Positions 23,020 through 33,929 of a stretch of 64,000 bases of DNA are shown here, one piece after another. A program made the translations under genes and the position numbers. Source of the DNA: Poronia punctata. Lineage: Eukaryota > Ascomycota > Sordariomycetes > Xylariales > Xylariaceae. The stretch spans positions 62,001 to 126,000 of the forward strand of contig MU401501.1 of the NCBI GenBank assembly GCA_022579005.1, written 5' to 3'. The notes beneath the pieces are model-generated. The model was not told the DNA's origin. It ran no database searches and saw nothing but the letters and a program-made list of their open reading frames with translations. Within the stretch, counting starts at the first letter, position 1, and each line of letters opens with the position of its first letter.

Positions 23020-26000
23020 ATGGCGTCTGTTCAGCAGTCGCCGGCTGCCCAGCATATGGGCCCGGCGTCTTTTAACCAAGCGCAAGTGCAAGAGATGTAT
23101 ATGGTTCGTAATTCCGTTGGCCCTTGGATAGGAGAGCCCCTCTCTACTTTGAATTATGTTGACCATTCGTAGAAATTCCAACAGATGAAGAAGCAGGGCG
23201 TGCCACAGAATGACCCAGAATTCATAAAGACGAGTCAATTCCTGGTCAAGGTTCAACACCAGCAGCAAATGCGTCACCAACAGATGCAGTCACAGATGTC
23301 CCGAAATATGCCCAATGGTCATGTCAACGGCACCCCATCCACCCAATCCACACAGCCGTCTTTGAATGCCCCGGCCGCACCTTCTACCTCTGGTCCTACT
23401 GGGCAAACTAATACCTCCGCTTCCACCACCCCCGCCGCCGCCCATTTTTCTGCACAACAACTGGCTCTTCTAAGGCAGCAAATCGCGGCGTTCAAGCTAC
23501 TAAGCAAGAACAATGGTGTTCCATACCAGATGCAACAGGCACTCAGTGCCCAGCGACAACGCCGACAAGCAGTTGCGGAACAATCAACGCAAGCCTCCTC
23601 CACGCCCGTCGCCCCTGCAGTGTCGGGGCCAGATGCGGACAAGGCCGTCTCGGCTTCGCCAACCGATGAGACTGGGGCTGAGGCGGCGGAGAGCCTCAAG
23701 ACGAAAACTTATAAGAGTTTCAAGTCGCCTTATGATACCGGCCTTGTGAGGAAGGATATCAGTTACTACGATCATGGGCAACGTAAACACCGTTTGATCG
23801 TCCCGAGCATATTCCCTACTGGTGTCGACTTCGAGCAGTTGAGGCACGAGCGGGAAATCATCGTATATAACCGTATGGCCGCTCGATACGCTGAACTCAA
23901 GGCAATACCTGCCAACATTGCCCATTGGGATACGACTAAGGAGAGTGTCGACCCCGATGATAGCGTCAAGCGGAAGGCTATCATCGAATTAAAAGCTCTC
24001 AGTTTGTATGCCAAGCAGCGAGCATTACGTGAAAAGATCGGTCGGTCAATGATGCATTATGATAATCTCGCCATGACGACCAATCGTAGTCAATATCGCC
24101 GGACGAAGAAGCAAAGTGTTCGGGAAGCTCGCATTACCGAGAAGCTGGAGAAGCAGCAACGTGATGCCCGAGAACACCGCGAGAAGAAGAAACATATCGA
24201 CTTCCTCCAGTCGGTTCAACATCACAAATCCGAAATTCACAATACTGCGGCATCCGCTAGAAACAAGATGGCCAAGCTGGGTAGGGCCACATACGCTCAT
24301 CACTTCAACATCGAGAAGGAGGAGCAGAAGCGTATTGAACGCACTGCCAAGCAACGTCTGCAAGCTCTCAAGGCCAACGATGAAGAGGCATACCTTAAAC
24401 TCCTCGACCAGGCAAAGGATACCCGTATCACCCACTTGCTCAAACAGACGGATGGATTCTTGCAACAGCTCGCCTCGTCAGTCAAAGCGCAACAGCGCCA
24501 AGCTGCCGAGCGCTATGGCGACGAATTCGGCCAACCTGTTGAGGAAGAGGAAGAAGAAGTCTACCAGGAAGACGAGGGTTCGGACCGCAAGATCGACTAC
24601 TATGCCGTTGCTCATCGTGTTAGAGAAGAGGTGACCGAGCAGGCCAACATCCTTGTTGGCGGAACTCTAAAGGAGTATCAGATCAAGGGCCTACAGTGGA
24701 TGATTTCCCTGTACAACAATAACCTCAACGGTATCTTGGCCGATGAAATGGGTCTCGGCAAGACGATCCAAACGATCAGTTTGATCACATATCTCATAGA
24801 GCGCAAGCAGCAACAGGGCCCTTATCTCGTCATTGTGCCGCTTAGCACTCTCACGAATTGGAACTTGGAGTTCGAGAAGTGGGCACCATCAGTCTCTCGT
24901 ATTGTCTACAAGGGGCCGCCAAACACGCGTAAACTCCAACAGGAGAAGATTCGGCAAGGTACCTTCCAGGTACTGCTTACCACTTACGAATACGTCATCA
25001 GGGACCGGCCCGTCTTGAGCAAAATCAAGTGGTTCCACATGATTATTGACGAAGGCCACCGTATGAAGAATTCGAACTCGAAGTTGAGCGCAACCATATC
25101 CCAGTACTACAGCACTCGTTTCCGCCTCATCCTGACTGGTACTCCCTTGCAAAACAACCTGACGGAGCTGTGGGCCATGCTTAACTTTGTCCTCCCGAAT
25201 ATCTTCAAGTCTGTGAAGACGTTTGACGAGTGGTTCAACACTCCATTTGCTAATACCGGTGGACAGGACAAGATGGAGCTCAACGAAGAAGAGCAAATTC
25301 TCGTCATTCGTCGTCTCCACAAGGTTCTGCGACCTTTCTTGCTGCGTCGTTTGAAGAAGGACGTGGAGAAGGACCTTCCAGACAAGACTGAGAAGGTCAT
25401 CAAGTGTAAATTCTCGGCCCTGCAGACCCGTCTCTACAAGCAAATGGTCACACACCAGAAGATTGCCGTTAGTGACGGCAAGGGTGGCAAGGCGGGTGTT
25501 CGCGGCCTTAGCAACATGATCATGCAGCTGCGGAAGCTTTGCAACCACCCGTTTGTCTTTGACGAAGTAGAAAATCAGATGAACCCGACAAACACGAGCA
25601 ACGACTTGTTATGGCGCACGGCTGGCAAATTCGAATTGCTTGACAGGATTCTGCCCAAATACCGGGCTACCGGTCATCGTGTTTTGATGTTCTTCCAGAT
25701 GACAGCTATCATGGATATTATGGAAGATTTCCTCCGATTCCGAGGTATTCAATATCTGCGGCTGGATGGTACAACCAAATCCGAGGACAGATCTGATTTG
25801 TTGAAGACATTCAACGCGCCCGACTCTCCCTATTTCATGTTTCTGCTTTCCACTCGTGCCGGTGGTCTCGGTCTGAACTTGCAGACAGCAGACACAGTTA
25901 TCATTTACGATTCGGATTGGAATCCGCATCAGGATCTACAGGCCCAGGATCGCGCTCATCGAATAGGCCAGAAGAACGAAGTTCGAATTCTGCGACTCAT

Positions 26001-27366
26001 CAGCTCCAACTCGGTCGAGGAGAAGATTCTCGAACGAGCAAGATACAAGCTCGACTTGGATGGGAAGGTCATTCAAGCTGGTCGCTTTGATAACAAATCG
26101 TCCGAGACAGATCGTGACGCCATGCTTCGCACTCTACTAGAGAGCGCGGATATGACGGAATCGGGCGACCAAGATGAGATGGACGATGAAGAACTTAATC
26201 TTATGCTCGCCCGAAACGAAGACGAACTAGTCACCTTCCAGCAACTAGATGACGAGCGAGCAAGGGACCCGATTTATGGCAACACACCAGGGTCCAAGCG
26301 CGTTCCGCGCCTGATGGGGGAGAACGAACTTCCCGACATATATCTGAACGAAGGCAACCCCGAACCGGACGAGCAAGAAGAGACTCTCGGCCGCGGCGCT
26401 CGTGAGCGCACTCGCGTTAAGTACGACGATGGACTCACGGAGGAGCAGTGGCTCATGGCCGTCGATGATGACGACGATTCGCCAGAGGCTGCGGCGGCCA
26501 GAAAGATGGCTAGGAAGAACAAACGGGAGAGCAACAAGCTGAAGCGACTTGGACTGGGTGGATCCAGTGTGGGCTCGCCTACGGCCAGCCGCGCGAGTAC
26601 CGAGGAGGCCGAAACACCTCCAAAGAAGCGGGGTCGGAAACCGGGGAGCAAGAACGAGAAGCGGAAAGCAGAAGACGACGAGGGCGAGCCGCCAGCGAAG
26701 AAGCGTCGGGGTCCTCAAGGGCGACCTAGGGCGACGGCTGTCGAGTCTCGTGTCTCGGCCGAAGTACGGCCTGTTCTACAGAAGAGCCTGCGTAACTTGT
26801 TTGACGGCCTGATGAGTTTGGAGGTCGACTTCCCATCAGACGAGCCGATTGAAGAGGACGAGGATGAAGAGCCACCCAAACGATTGATCATTGGGCCTTT
26901 TGTGAAACTGCCGTCGAAGCGCGACTACGGCGACTATTATGTTCTCATCTCGACACCGATCTGCATGAATCAGATACAGGCCAAGATCAAGAAAGAGGAG
27001 TATACCAGCATCAACGACATGCGCAGAGACATAACTTTGATGTGCAACAACTGCAGGACCTACAACGAAGATGGAAGTCTTCTTTATTCGGACGCCAATC
27101 TCATGGAGGTAAGTCTAGTATGCCCCGTCTAGGTCATGGTTCGTATGTACTAACAGGCATAGAAATTCTTCAACGACAAAGCGCAAGAGGAATTGAACGA
27201 GCATCCGGAGCTTCTCGACCTCGAAGAGCCTTCTAGTTCAGCACCGCCGACAACGAGCGCGAGCACCCCGCAACCTTTGGCCAACGCCACGCGGATAAAG
27301 TTGGTGACTAATGGATCCAATCAAGTCAACGGGGGTGGTCCCGGAGGTCACAGTGATGGCGAATGA
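23020..27366 (+). CDS. STH1: Snf2-family chromatin remodelling ATPase with bromodomain (Sth1/Snf21 type)
   Basis: Three exons, 23020-23103, 23173-27108 and 27163-27366, give 1407 residues. The first splice joins EMYM to KFQQMKKQGVPQND; the last uses GTAAGT, branch GTACTAAC and ATAG to join NLME to KFFNDKAQEELNEHPELL. Domains in order: QLQ (about 120-150), HSA (about 250-400, rich in Arg/Lys helices that bind actin-related proteins), SNF2 ATPase with motif I DEMGLGKT (552-559) and Walker B DEGH (654-657), helicase C lobe with QAQDRAHRIGQ (about 951), SnAC, AT-hook-like KKRGRKPGSKN (about 1178), and a C-terminal bromodomain (about 1225-1345) with the acetyl-lysine Asn in TYNEDGS. This is the catalytic subunit of RSC or SWI/SNF, which slides and ejects nucleosomes. 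Sth1 versus Snf2 cannot be separated with certainty by eye; the overall length and layout favour the Sth1/Snf21 form. Confidence 0.93.
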
Positions 27367-28509
27367 TGCAACCACTGCTCAATGAGCCGAATGCCGCACA
27401 CACAAAAAAAAAATGAAGAAAATGAAGAAAAGAAGGGAAAAATTGATTCACGCCGTCGCGGCATCAGGTGAATATTCGTGTCACAATACAAATACAATAT
27501 CGGGTAATGCATATTTAGCGCGTGCATATTCGCTAGGGATACAGCTTGTTGGCGTTCAGCGTTTTTTTCCCAGGCGGGCAGGGGCCAGATCATGTGGGGC
27601 AGGGTTTGTTGTCGCGCTTGCCAGCTTGTGGGAAGCAGAAAATGGCGAGTTTTGGGCAAGGCCAGTGTAGCTTTCCTTTAGAGTGGCTGCTGTACTTCTT
27701 AAGGGAACAGTATGTGGATGTGGAATGGGATCAAAGGGAAAGATGGTGGTATGGTTTTCGAATCATTATTTAAGGCCCCAAGACCGGGCCACGGTTAAAG
27801 GCGAGTCGTGTAAGAGATAATAGACCGACCATACATTTATCATGGTATCTTTGTTCCCAGTCTTTTATGTGTCTGGTTAAAAATACTGGCAAGATGTCTT
27901 TGCGTAAATCTGTTCGTACTCGTGGTGGGAGCGTTACAGTTCTGCTAGCCTTGATGAAGTAGAGGTTGACGGTACTCCGAGACAAAATGACAATGTATTG
28001 TACTCATACCATCGACGACAAGGCGGATCCGGTCCATCCAGGACGGTATATTTGAGGATAATACGCGTTGATGAGATCCGCGATTATCTAGGTCAGTTTC
28101 TATATCATGAGCAAAGAGAAGATCAGATATACCTTACATAAGGTAATGAATGTACTTAGCCTATCCTAACTTACTCCAACTCGATTCAACCAATCAGAAT
28201 ATCACGTCAAGGCTATTATTGGCCGTATCCGGTAGGTTAGGTTAGGGTATTATACCCCAGACCGTGACGACGACGACGACGCCGTAAACCTTTTGCCCCC
28301 ATTATCTGGTTTACGGTTAGACTGAGTTGATAAGAGAGAAATCGGGGAGTTTGTGTGTCTCGGCCTGTCCGTACCGTACTATTTTTAGGAACAAGACCGG
28401 TTGACTGGCATGTGAAAGAAGAAGAAGAAGGAGAAGGGAAAAGGAAAAGGAAAGGAGGAGGAATTTGTTCGGGTCATACCCGAGGAGATTATTATTGTTT
28501 GGTTACGTG

Positions 28510-28543
<34 letters not shown>

Positions 28544-28545
28544 TG
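28510..28545 (+). repeat. Compound dinucleotide microsatellite (CT)n(GT)n
   Basis: Uninterrupted CT repeats pass directly into GT repeats in an intergenic region. A marker-type locus, no coding role. Confidence 0.85.
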
Positions 28546-28841
28546 CTATGGTTTCACAGAATGGTTTAGGTATTTTGTTTTATTACGTCTCCCTCCTCTC
28601 TTACGAGTAGATAAGTAGATTGATTATATATATATTGGGTTTTGTGGTTTTGCGTTACAGAATGAAGGGAAAGAAAAGGGTGTTGATGCGTGCCGGGGTC
28701 GACCAATCGACCAATCAATCAGCTAGCCTTATGAGGGAAGAGAAGAGAATATTGAGGTTTGAGACTATATGTAAGTAAGGGTACACTTGGGTTAAAAGCG
28801 TTGGAAGATTTACGGATTAGGTACCGCTTATAGGAGGCGGG

Positions 28842-28870
28842 GACGAGACGAGACGAGACGAGACGAGACG
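28842..28870 (+). repeat. Pentanucleotide repeat (GACGA)n
   Basis: Nearly six tandem copies of GACGA in the spacer upstream of the secreted-protein gene. Confidence 0.85.
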
Positions 28871-29575
28871 TACTTGTTAGTTAACTAGGTACGTTAGGTT
28901 TGGTAGGTTCTGTCCTTGTGCACGGTAATGATTTAAAAGAGAAGGAGAAAGAGAAAAAAAGGGAGATGGAAAAGACATTACCCGAGCTATTACACGAGAG
29001 TTTCAATATATCAATGGATTTATTTGCTTGGGTAGAGTTTTTGGTCACGGTTTTGACCCTTGAGGCCTTGAATTATGTATGTGTGAGGATTAGATCGATC
29101 GTCGACGGGGAGATGTGTGAACCGATCGTGTCACGGAATGAATGAATGACTTGGGCATAACCCTAATAACCTACTTACGACTTCCCCATCTCGGGGGCAG
29201 GGACGGGATCGGATTCGGGCATGTTTGTTTCGTCTGTGAACGAGGGACTTGGGCGATATCGAGGACTTGGGTTAGGTTTTCGGATTATTGCTTGCTTGAT
29301 TTTTCCTTGCTTTCCTTTTATCCTCTATGATCTAGTTGAACGGATTATAGACTCGTGCGTTTATATATATATAGAGAGAGAGAGGTCGACATACCTCTTG
29401 TCAATCTTCTTCTTCTCGTCTTTTCATCCAGTCTTTTATCAACAGTACTTACTAACCCTTCGCTCAAGAACGCAACAGATCAGACTCAATCCCCCCAAAA
29501 AGACACTCACTCCAATCCTAACTACCCCTACTCAACTCAACTCAAATCAACTCAATACAAGAAAAGAAGAAGAAA

Positions 29576-29788
29576 ATGCATCCCCTCCAAATCCTCACCA
29601 CCTTCCTCCTCGCCGCCGCCGCCGCCACCGCAATCGCTCTCCCTTTGAGCAACAAGGATACCGATGATGATGATAAAATCGTAGGAGAGAAACAAGACAG
29701 TTCTATCCCGTATTGTTCTTGCACCGCACATCAGTTCCTCTGCTGCTCTGATTCGGGATGTCAGAATTGGGGGAAATGTTCCGGTTAG
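29576..29788 (+). CDS. Small secreted cysteine-rich protein
   Basis: A 70-residue frame starting at a true ATG in a good fungal context (GAAAATGC) after a long C/A-rich leader. Residues 1-21 form a clear signal peptide (LLAAAAATAIA core). The mature part holds an acidic patch with DDDDK-IVG at 30-37, then six cysteines at 47, 49, 56, 57, 62 and 68 in the last 24 residues. Six closely spaced cysteines suggest three disulfides, as in many fungal small secreted proteins, some of which act as effectors or antimicrobials. I recognise no family. DDDDK-IVG equals the activation site of animal trypsinogens, which is likely coincidence, although a processing site before the cysteine core is possible. 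No intron is needed. It is immediately followed by a long GAGGAA repeat. Confidence 0.65.
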   Translation: MHPLQILTTFLLAAAAATAIALPLSNKDTDDDDKIVGEKQDSSIPYCSCTAHQFLCCSDSGCQNWGKCSG

Positions 29789-30400
29789 GTTTTTATGGAT
29801 ATGTGAAAAGGGGGAGAGGAGGTGAGTTAAGTTAGCTGGGTTTCTATGATATTATATTGGGACTGACGAAAATAGATCTCTGTGAACGAATGAATGAAGG
29901 AAAGGGAAGGGGAGAGGAGGAAGAGGAAGAGGAAGAGGAAGAGGAAGAGGAAGAGGAAGAGGAAGAGGAAGAGGAAGAGGAAGAGGAAGAGGAAGAGGAA
30001 GAGAAAGAGATGTTGTGCTTCTGGTTGTTTCGATCTGTCTTATTTAGATGAGGTTTCCCCTTACCCTAATTCCCCGTCGCTCGCTCGCTCGCTTGCTCGG
30101 TCCTGTTGATTTTTTTTACCTCTTTTTTTTTCTTCTTCATCCTCCTTTCTTTCTTTTCAGACGTGGAGACCTTGCTAGGTACTAGTAATAATCAGATCAA
30201 GATAGAGGGAGAGGCCGTAAACAGGGAGGTCAGCCGCGATGGGTTATTAATTATCGGATAGACTTGCTCTTAGACACGTTTTGTTTTTCGCTCCTTTTCA
30301 ATACAATTGCCGTTCTACTTACACGTTTAGTCCAATTTCGTGAGTTGGGGGGGGCAAAAGCCCGTAATGCACAATAAACAAAGATGATAAACCACCCCAT
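29789..30400. other. 3' region with long GAGGAA repeat
   Basis: About 600 bp between the secreted-protein gene and the end of the CoA-transferase gene. It contains the GAGGAA tract (about 29911-30009), which makes artificial poly-Glu and Lys/Arg frames, and pyrimidine-rich sequence at 30110-30160. No gene is supported. Confidence 0.65.
29911..30009 (+). repeat. Hexanucleotide repeat (GAGGAA)n
   Basis: About 90 bases of almost perfect GAGGAA units, purely purine on the plus strand. Such tracts can form triplex DNA and vary in copy number. The poly-Glu reading has no homology and no credible gene structure. Confidence 0.85.
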
Positions 30401-31741
30401 TTATGACTCCTCCAAACCCAGCTCAGCCAAGATCTGCTTATTATGTTCGCCCACAGAAGGGACCTTGTCCATCCTGACATCGGAAATACTCGAAATACCG
30501 GGGGGCAACAAAGCCGGTATGACACCATTTGGTGTCTCGACCTCGGTCCACCTCCCGCGTGCCTGTAGTTGTTCGTGGTTCCATAGCCCCTCCATATCCT
30601 TCACCTGCGCGTTGGCGATCTGGGCTTCGTCGAGTCGGGATAGGACTTCCTCGGCCGACAAACGCGCAAAAGCCTCGCAGATGATTTGCTTGAGCTCCTT
30701 TCGGTTTTCAGACCGCAGTGAGTTGTTCACAAACCGCGTGTCCGTGGCCAAGTCGGGTAGTTCCAAGACTTCGGCGCACAGCCTAGCCCACTCGCGCTCG
30801 TTCTGGACCCCGAGCATGACCGAACCGCCTCCGCCAGTCTCGAAAGGCCCGTACGGATAGACCGAAGCATGGGAAGCGCCCACGGGATTCGGAGCCGATT
30901 GTCCCTGGTAAGCGTAATACATCGGGAAGCTCATCCACTCGGTCATTGCCTCCAGCATGGAAATATCCACCCTGGAGCCCCGGCCCGTCTTGCTGCGCTT
31001 CATCAGTGCGGCCAGAATGCCCGAGTAAGCATACATGCCCGAGGCGATGTCGGCAATGGATATGCCCACCTTGGCCGGCTCGGTCTCCGTACCCGTGATG
31101 GAGAGCATGCCGGCCTCGCTCTGCACGAGGAGATCGTAGGCCTTCTTGTCGCGATAAGGACCGGTATCGCCGTAGCCGGATATATCGCAGACGATCAGAG
31201 ACGGATGTTCGTCCTTCAGCTTGGCGTACGAGACTCCTAGACGGTCCGTGGCGCCTGGCGCGAGGTTCTGCACTAAGACGTCCGCCTTCTTGAGTAGTTT
31301 CTTGAGCACGTCCAGGTCCTTCTCCTGCTTCAAGTCCAATGCCAGGCTCTCTTTTGACCGGTTCGTCCATACGAAATGCGATGCTAGCCCGTTCACTCTG
31401 CTATCATACGCTCGCGCAAAGTCCCCTACACCTGGTCGCTCCACTTTGATCACCCGAGCACCCAGATCTGCCAACTGGCGGGTGCAGAATGGGGCGGCGA
31501 TGGCTTGCTCCAAGCTCACTACGGTGATACCATCGAGTGGCAATGACCTTTTACTTTCTGTGCTGTAAGAGACTCTCTGGGGCGTTGGCAGTCGCCTCCC
31601 CCCAAAGCATGCTCGTGCTCGTGCTCGTGCCGATGATGGAAGATCCAGTGCGGTGAAAGACTGACAGGCCCCGTATATTGTCGAGTTCGGAAAGGACTTG
31701 ACTGACAGGGCACATAAATGATTCGAGAGCCGAAGAGCCAT
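30401..31741 (-). CDS. Class III CoA-transferase (CaiB/BaiF family), mitochondrial
   Basis: A single exon of 446 residues; the start chosen is the first ATG, which opens an Arg/Ser-rich stretch with no acidic residue before Asp33 that looks like a mitochondrial presequence. The family core begins at LPLDGITVVSLEQAIAAPFC and includes ADLGARVIKVERPGVGDFAR, the NLAPGATDRLG and DISGYGDTGPY blocks, and AYDLLVQSEAGMLSITG, in which Asp203 is the expected catalytic aspartate that forms the acyl-anhydride. The C-terminal part has the expected GGGGSVMLGVQNEREWARLC block. Family members move CoA between a thioester and a free dicarboxylic or hydroxy acid; the closest animal relative by architecture is SUGCT (succinyl-CoA:glutarate CoA-transferase). 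The substrate here is not proven. It is divergent from an acyl-CoA dehydrogenase gene with a shared promoter, which suggests a common pathway. Confidence 0.9.
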   Translation of the reverse strand: MALRLSNHLCALSVKSFPNSTIYGACQSFTALDLPSSARARARACFGGRRLPTPQRVSYSTESKRSLPLDGITVVSLEQAIAAPFCTRQLADLGARVIKVERPGVGDFARAYDSRVNGLASHFVWTNRSKESLALDLKQEKDLDVLKKLLKKADVLVQNLAPGATDRLGVSYAKLKDEHPSLIVCDISGYGDTGPYRDKKAYDLLVQSEAGMLSITGTETEPAKVGISIADIASGMYAYSGILAALMKRSKTGRGSRVDISMLEAMTEWMSFPMYYAYQGQSAPNPVGASHASVYPYGPFETGGGGSVMLGVQNEREWARLCAEVLELPDLATDTRFVNNSLRSENRKELKQIICEAFARLSAEEVLSRLDEAQIANAQVKDMEGLWNHEQLQARGRWTEVETPNGVIPALLPPGISSISDVRMDKVPSVGEHNKQILAELGLEES

Positions 31742-32594
31742 GGCCAACAAGCGGGTGCGAAATAGTGCGCCCACTCAAATAACAAGAGTAGTAACTCTTT
31801 TTTTATCCTGTGGTTAATCTCGTTGGCCCAGCCAAGTAGATATAACCTCCACGACTGGCGAGACGACTGGTTCTATTATGGTACCTATGCTGCTATGCAC
31901 CCCATGGCTGACACCCAGGAGGTAATAACATTGCCGAAGGACAAATAAGTATCAAGCTTCCCCACGATGCGGAGTTGGGGTCTCCATGGTAATTATCGGC
32001 TCTCTGTTTGGTTGGGGCTTTATTAGTCCATGTTAACCTAGCCTAGTTCGACCCTGATGCTACTTGGACCGAGGCTTGTTAGAGCCCCCTTTCCCCCCCG
32101 ATCGTCTACCTACCTGGTGAAACCAAAAACTGAGCGCGATGACTTCCGGTATCAGTCTCCTGTAGTTACGCTACCCCAAGCTTGTTATTGTTCTCTTCAA
32201 ACAGTCTAGATATTCGGACAAGTAGCGACCGCGGATTTATCCGAGTTCTATATCAAGAGCGCAGAGTGTGGACAAAGGAAGTAGATGTGAAAAATCGAGG
32301 TGACAGTGACAGTTCCATGTGCACTAAAAGTTAGCGACAACGTACTATTTTACCCCGACTGGGGAATCATGTCTTACTGAGGAGCTAGTGTAACAAAGTT
32401 TGATGGCATATCCGCTATATTTCCACTTTCCAAGGGTTAAACTAACATTATCGCCGAGGTGATTGATCAAACATCGGTCTGCATAAGTTCCTAGACCACG
32501 GGTTTTCCCTATTCCTGTCACGGTACCGCGCTGCCCTTTTCTTTCTCAGCCGTGTCTATTCTTTTCCTGCCTGTGACTTCGATAGTTGCCCGCA
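31742..32594. promoter_or_regulatory. Shared bidirectional promoter
   Basis: 853 bp separate the two start codons of the divergent CoA-transferase and acyl-CoA dehydrogenase genes. The right side shows a pyrimidine-rich tract (about 32535-32570) just before the dehydrogenase start. No other gene fits here. Co-regulation is inferred from the arrangement alone. Confidence 0.6.
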
Positions 32595-33929
32595 ATGTCT
32601 AGGATATTTGCACGCCACTTATGGCGCACGAGGGCATACGGCCATCCGCCAGTCGCTGGCCGCCCGGTGCCCGCCTCAGTCCCGGTGAATCGGCCCAGTT
32701 TTTCGACAACACCACATCGGAGGATTATGGAAATGTCAGGCTTCACCGAGAACCAGCTCACAGTTAGGGAGGCTGTGGGCGCGGTATGCTCCAAGTTCCC
32801 CAACACCTATTGGCAGGAGCACGATCAGAAGGAGCTGGACCCCAAGGAATTCCACGCTGCACTGGCGCAGGATGGCTGGTTAGGGATCGCCTTACCCGAG
32901 TCGTTAGGGGGTGCCGGCCTAGGAATTTCGGAAGCCACGATGATGATGCAGACCATTACAGAGTCCGGCGCCGGCATGGCTGGAGCTCAGGCTATCCACG
33001 CCAATGTATATGCCACTCAGCCCCTCGCCAAGTTCGGTACAAAAGAGCAGCTGGAGAGCACAATACCGAATATCATCTCGGGCAAGTGGAGGACGTGCTT
33101 CGGTGTGACGGAGCCTAATTCGGGATTGGACACTTTGAGGCTCCGGACCGTAGCCAAGAAACTGGACGATGGCTCATATAGCGTAACGGGTCAGAAGATA
33201 TGGATCACGTGTGCTCAGGTGGCCAAGAAGATGATGTTGCTAGCCCGAACGACGCCACGCGAAGAAGTCCAGAAGCCGAGTGAGGGACTCTCTTTTTTCT
33301 GCATCGACTTGAATCGAGACGCGCCCGGACTCGATATGCGCAAAATTAAGAAGATGGGTGGCCGTGCCGTCGATGCGAACGAGGTCTTCTTCGACAACTA
33401 CAAGATACCGGCCGATTCACTCGTGGGAACCGAAAACCAGGGCTTCAAGATCGTCCTCCACGGCATGAATGCAGAGCGCTGTCTTCTGGCCGGTGAGGCC
33501 TTGGGCCTTGGATACGCGGCGTTGACCAAAGCTGCCAAGTATGCCCGCGAGCGCATCGTTTTCCAGCGACCTATCGGCATGAACCAGGGAATCGCCCATC
33601 CTCTCGCGGATGCCTATATGAAACTCGAGGCTGCCAAACTGGCCACCTACCACGCAGCGAGACTCTACGATCTAAGCAAGGAGGACAAGTCGATACGCTT
33701 GGATGCTATCGGCGTCGCGGCGAATAGTGCCAAGTATCTGGCAGCCGAGGCCGCCTTCACCGCATGCGAGAGGGCGGTAATGACCCATGGCGGCATGGGC
33801 TACGCCATGGAGTACGACGTAGAGCGATGGTTGAGAGAATGTCTGGTGCCCAGGATAGCCCCAGTCAGCCGAGAAATGATCATGAACTACATAAGTGAGA
33901 AAGTCCTTCAACTCCCCCGGAGCTACTGA
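32595..33929 (+). CDS. Acyl-CoA dehydrogenase family protein, mitochondrial
   Basis: A single exon of 444 residues, starting at the first ATG in frame. The N-terminal 40 residues are Arg/Pro/Ser-rich with no acidic residue, a likely mitochondrial presequence. The fold is complete: N-terminal helices, the flavin signature CFGVTEPNSGLDT (169-180), GQKIWITCA (199-207), and C-terminal GGMGYAMEYDVERWLRE (399-415). The usual medium-chain catalytic Glu loop (IYEGT) is replaced by RIAPVS (420-425). A Glu at 294 in MNAERCLLAG sits where isovaleryl- and long-chain acyl-CoA dehydrogenases place their base, so it is the likely catalytic residue. The enzyme oxidises an acyl-CoA to the enoyl-CoA, passing electrons to ETF. 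The divergent CoA-transferase may supply its substrate. The C-terminus LPRSY resembles bacterial members, so an old transfer is possible but unproven. Confidence 0.9.
   Translation: MSRIFARHLWRTRAYGHPPVAGRPVPASVPVNRPSFSTTPHRRIMEMSGFTENQLTVREAVGAVCSKFPNTYWQEHDQKELDPKEFHAALAQDGWLGIALPESLGGAGLGISEATMMMQTITESGAGMAGAQAIHANVYATQPLAKFGTKEQLESTIPNIISGKWRTCFGVTEPNSGLDTLRLRTVAKKLDDGSYSVTGQKIWITCAQVAKKMMLLARTTPREEVQKPSEGLSFFCIDLNRDAPGLDMRKIKKMGGRAVDANEVFFDNYKIPADSLVGTENQGFKIVLHGMNAERCLLAGEALGLGYAALTKAAKYARERIVFQRPIGMNQGIAHPLADAYMKLEAAKLATYHAARLYDLSKEDKSIRLDAIGVAANSAKYLAAEAAFTACERAVMTHGGMGYAMEYDVERWLRECLVPRIAPVSREMIMNYISEKVLQLPRSY

Larger units (their letters stand above)
27367..29575. other. Intergenic region with microsatellites
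   Basis: About 2.2 kb with no supported gene. It starts with the 3' region of the remodeller gene. Simple repeats include a GAC-type trinucleotide near 28263, (CT)n(GT)n at about 28510-28545 and (GACGA)n at 28842-28870. TACGAGTA occurs at 28602-28609. The last 200 bases before the secreted-protein gene hold a TATA-like TATATATATA stretch near 29362 followed by a C/T- and then CAACT-rich leader. Confidence 0.6.

Noticed and set aside
29857..30109. Poly-Glu and Lys/Arg frames
   Set aside because: They are direct readings of the GAGGAA repeat.
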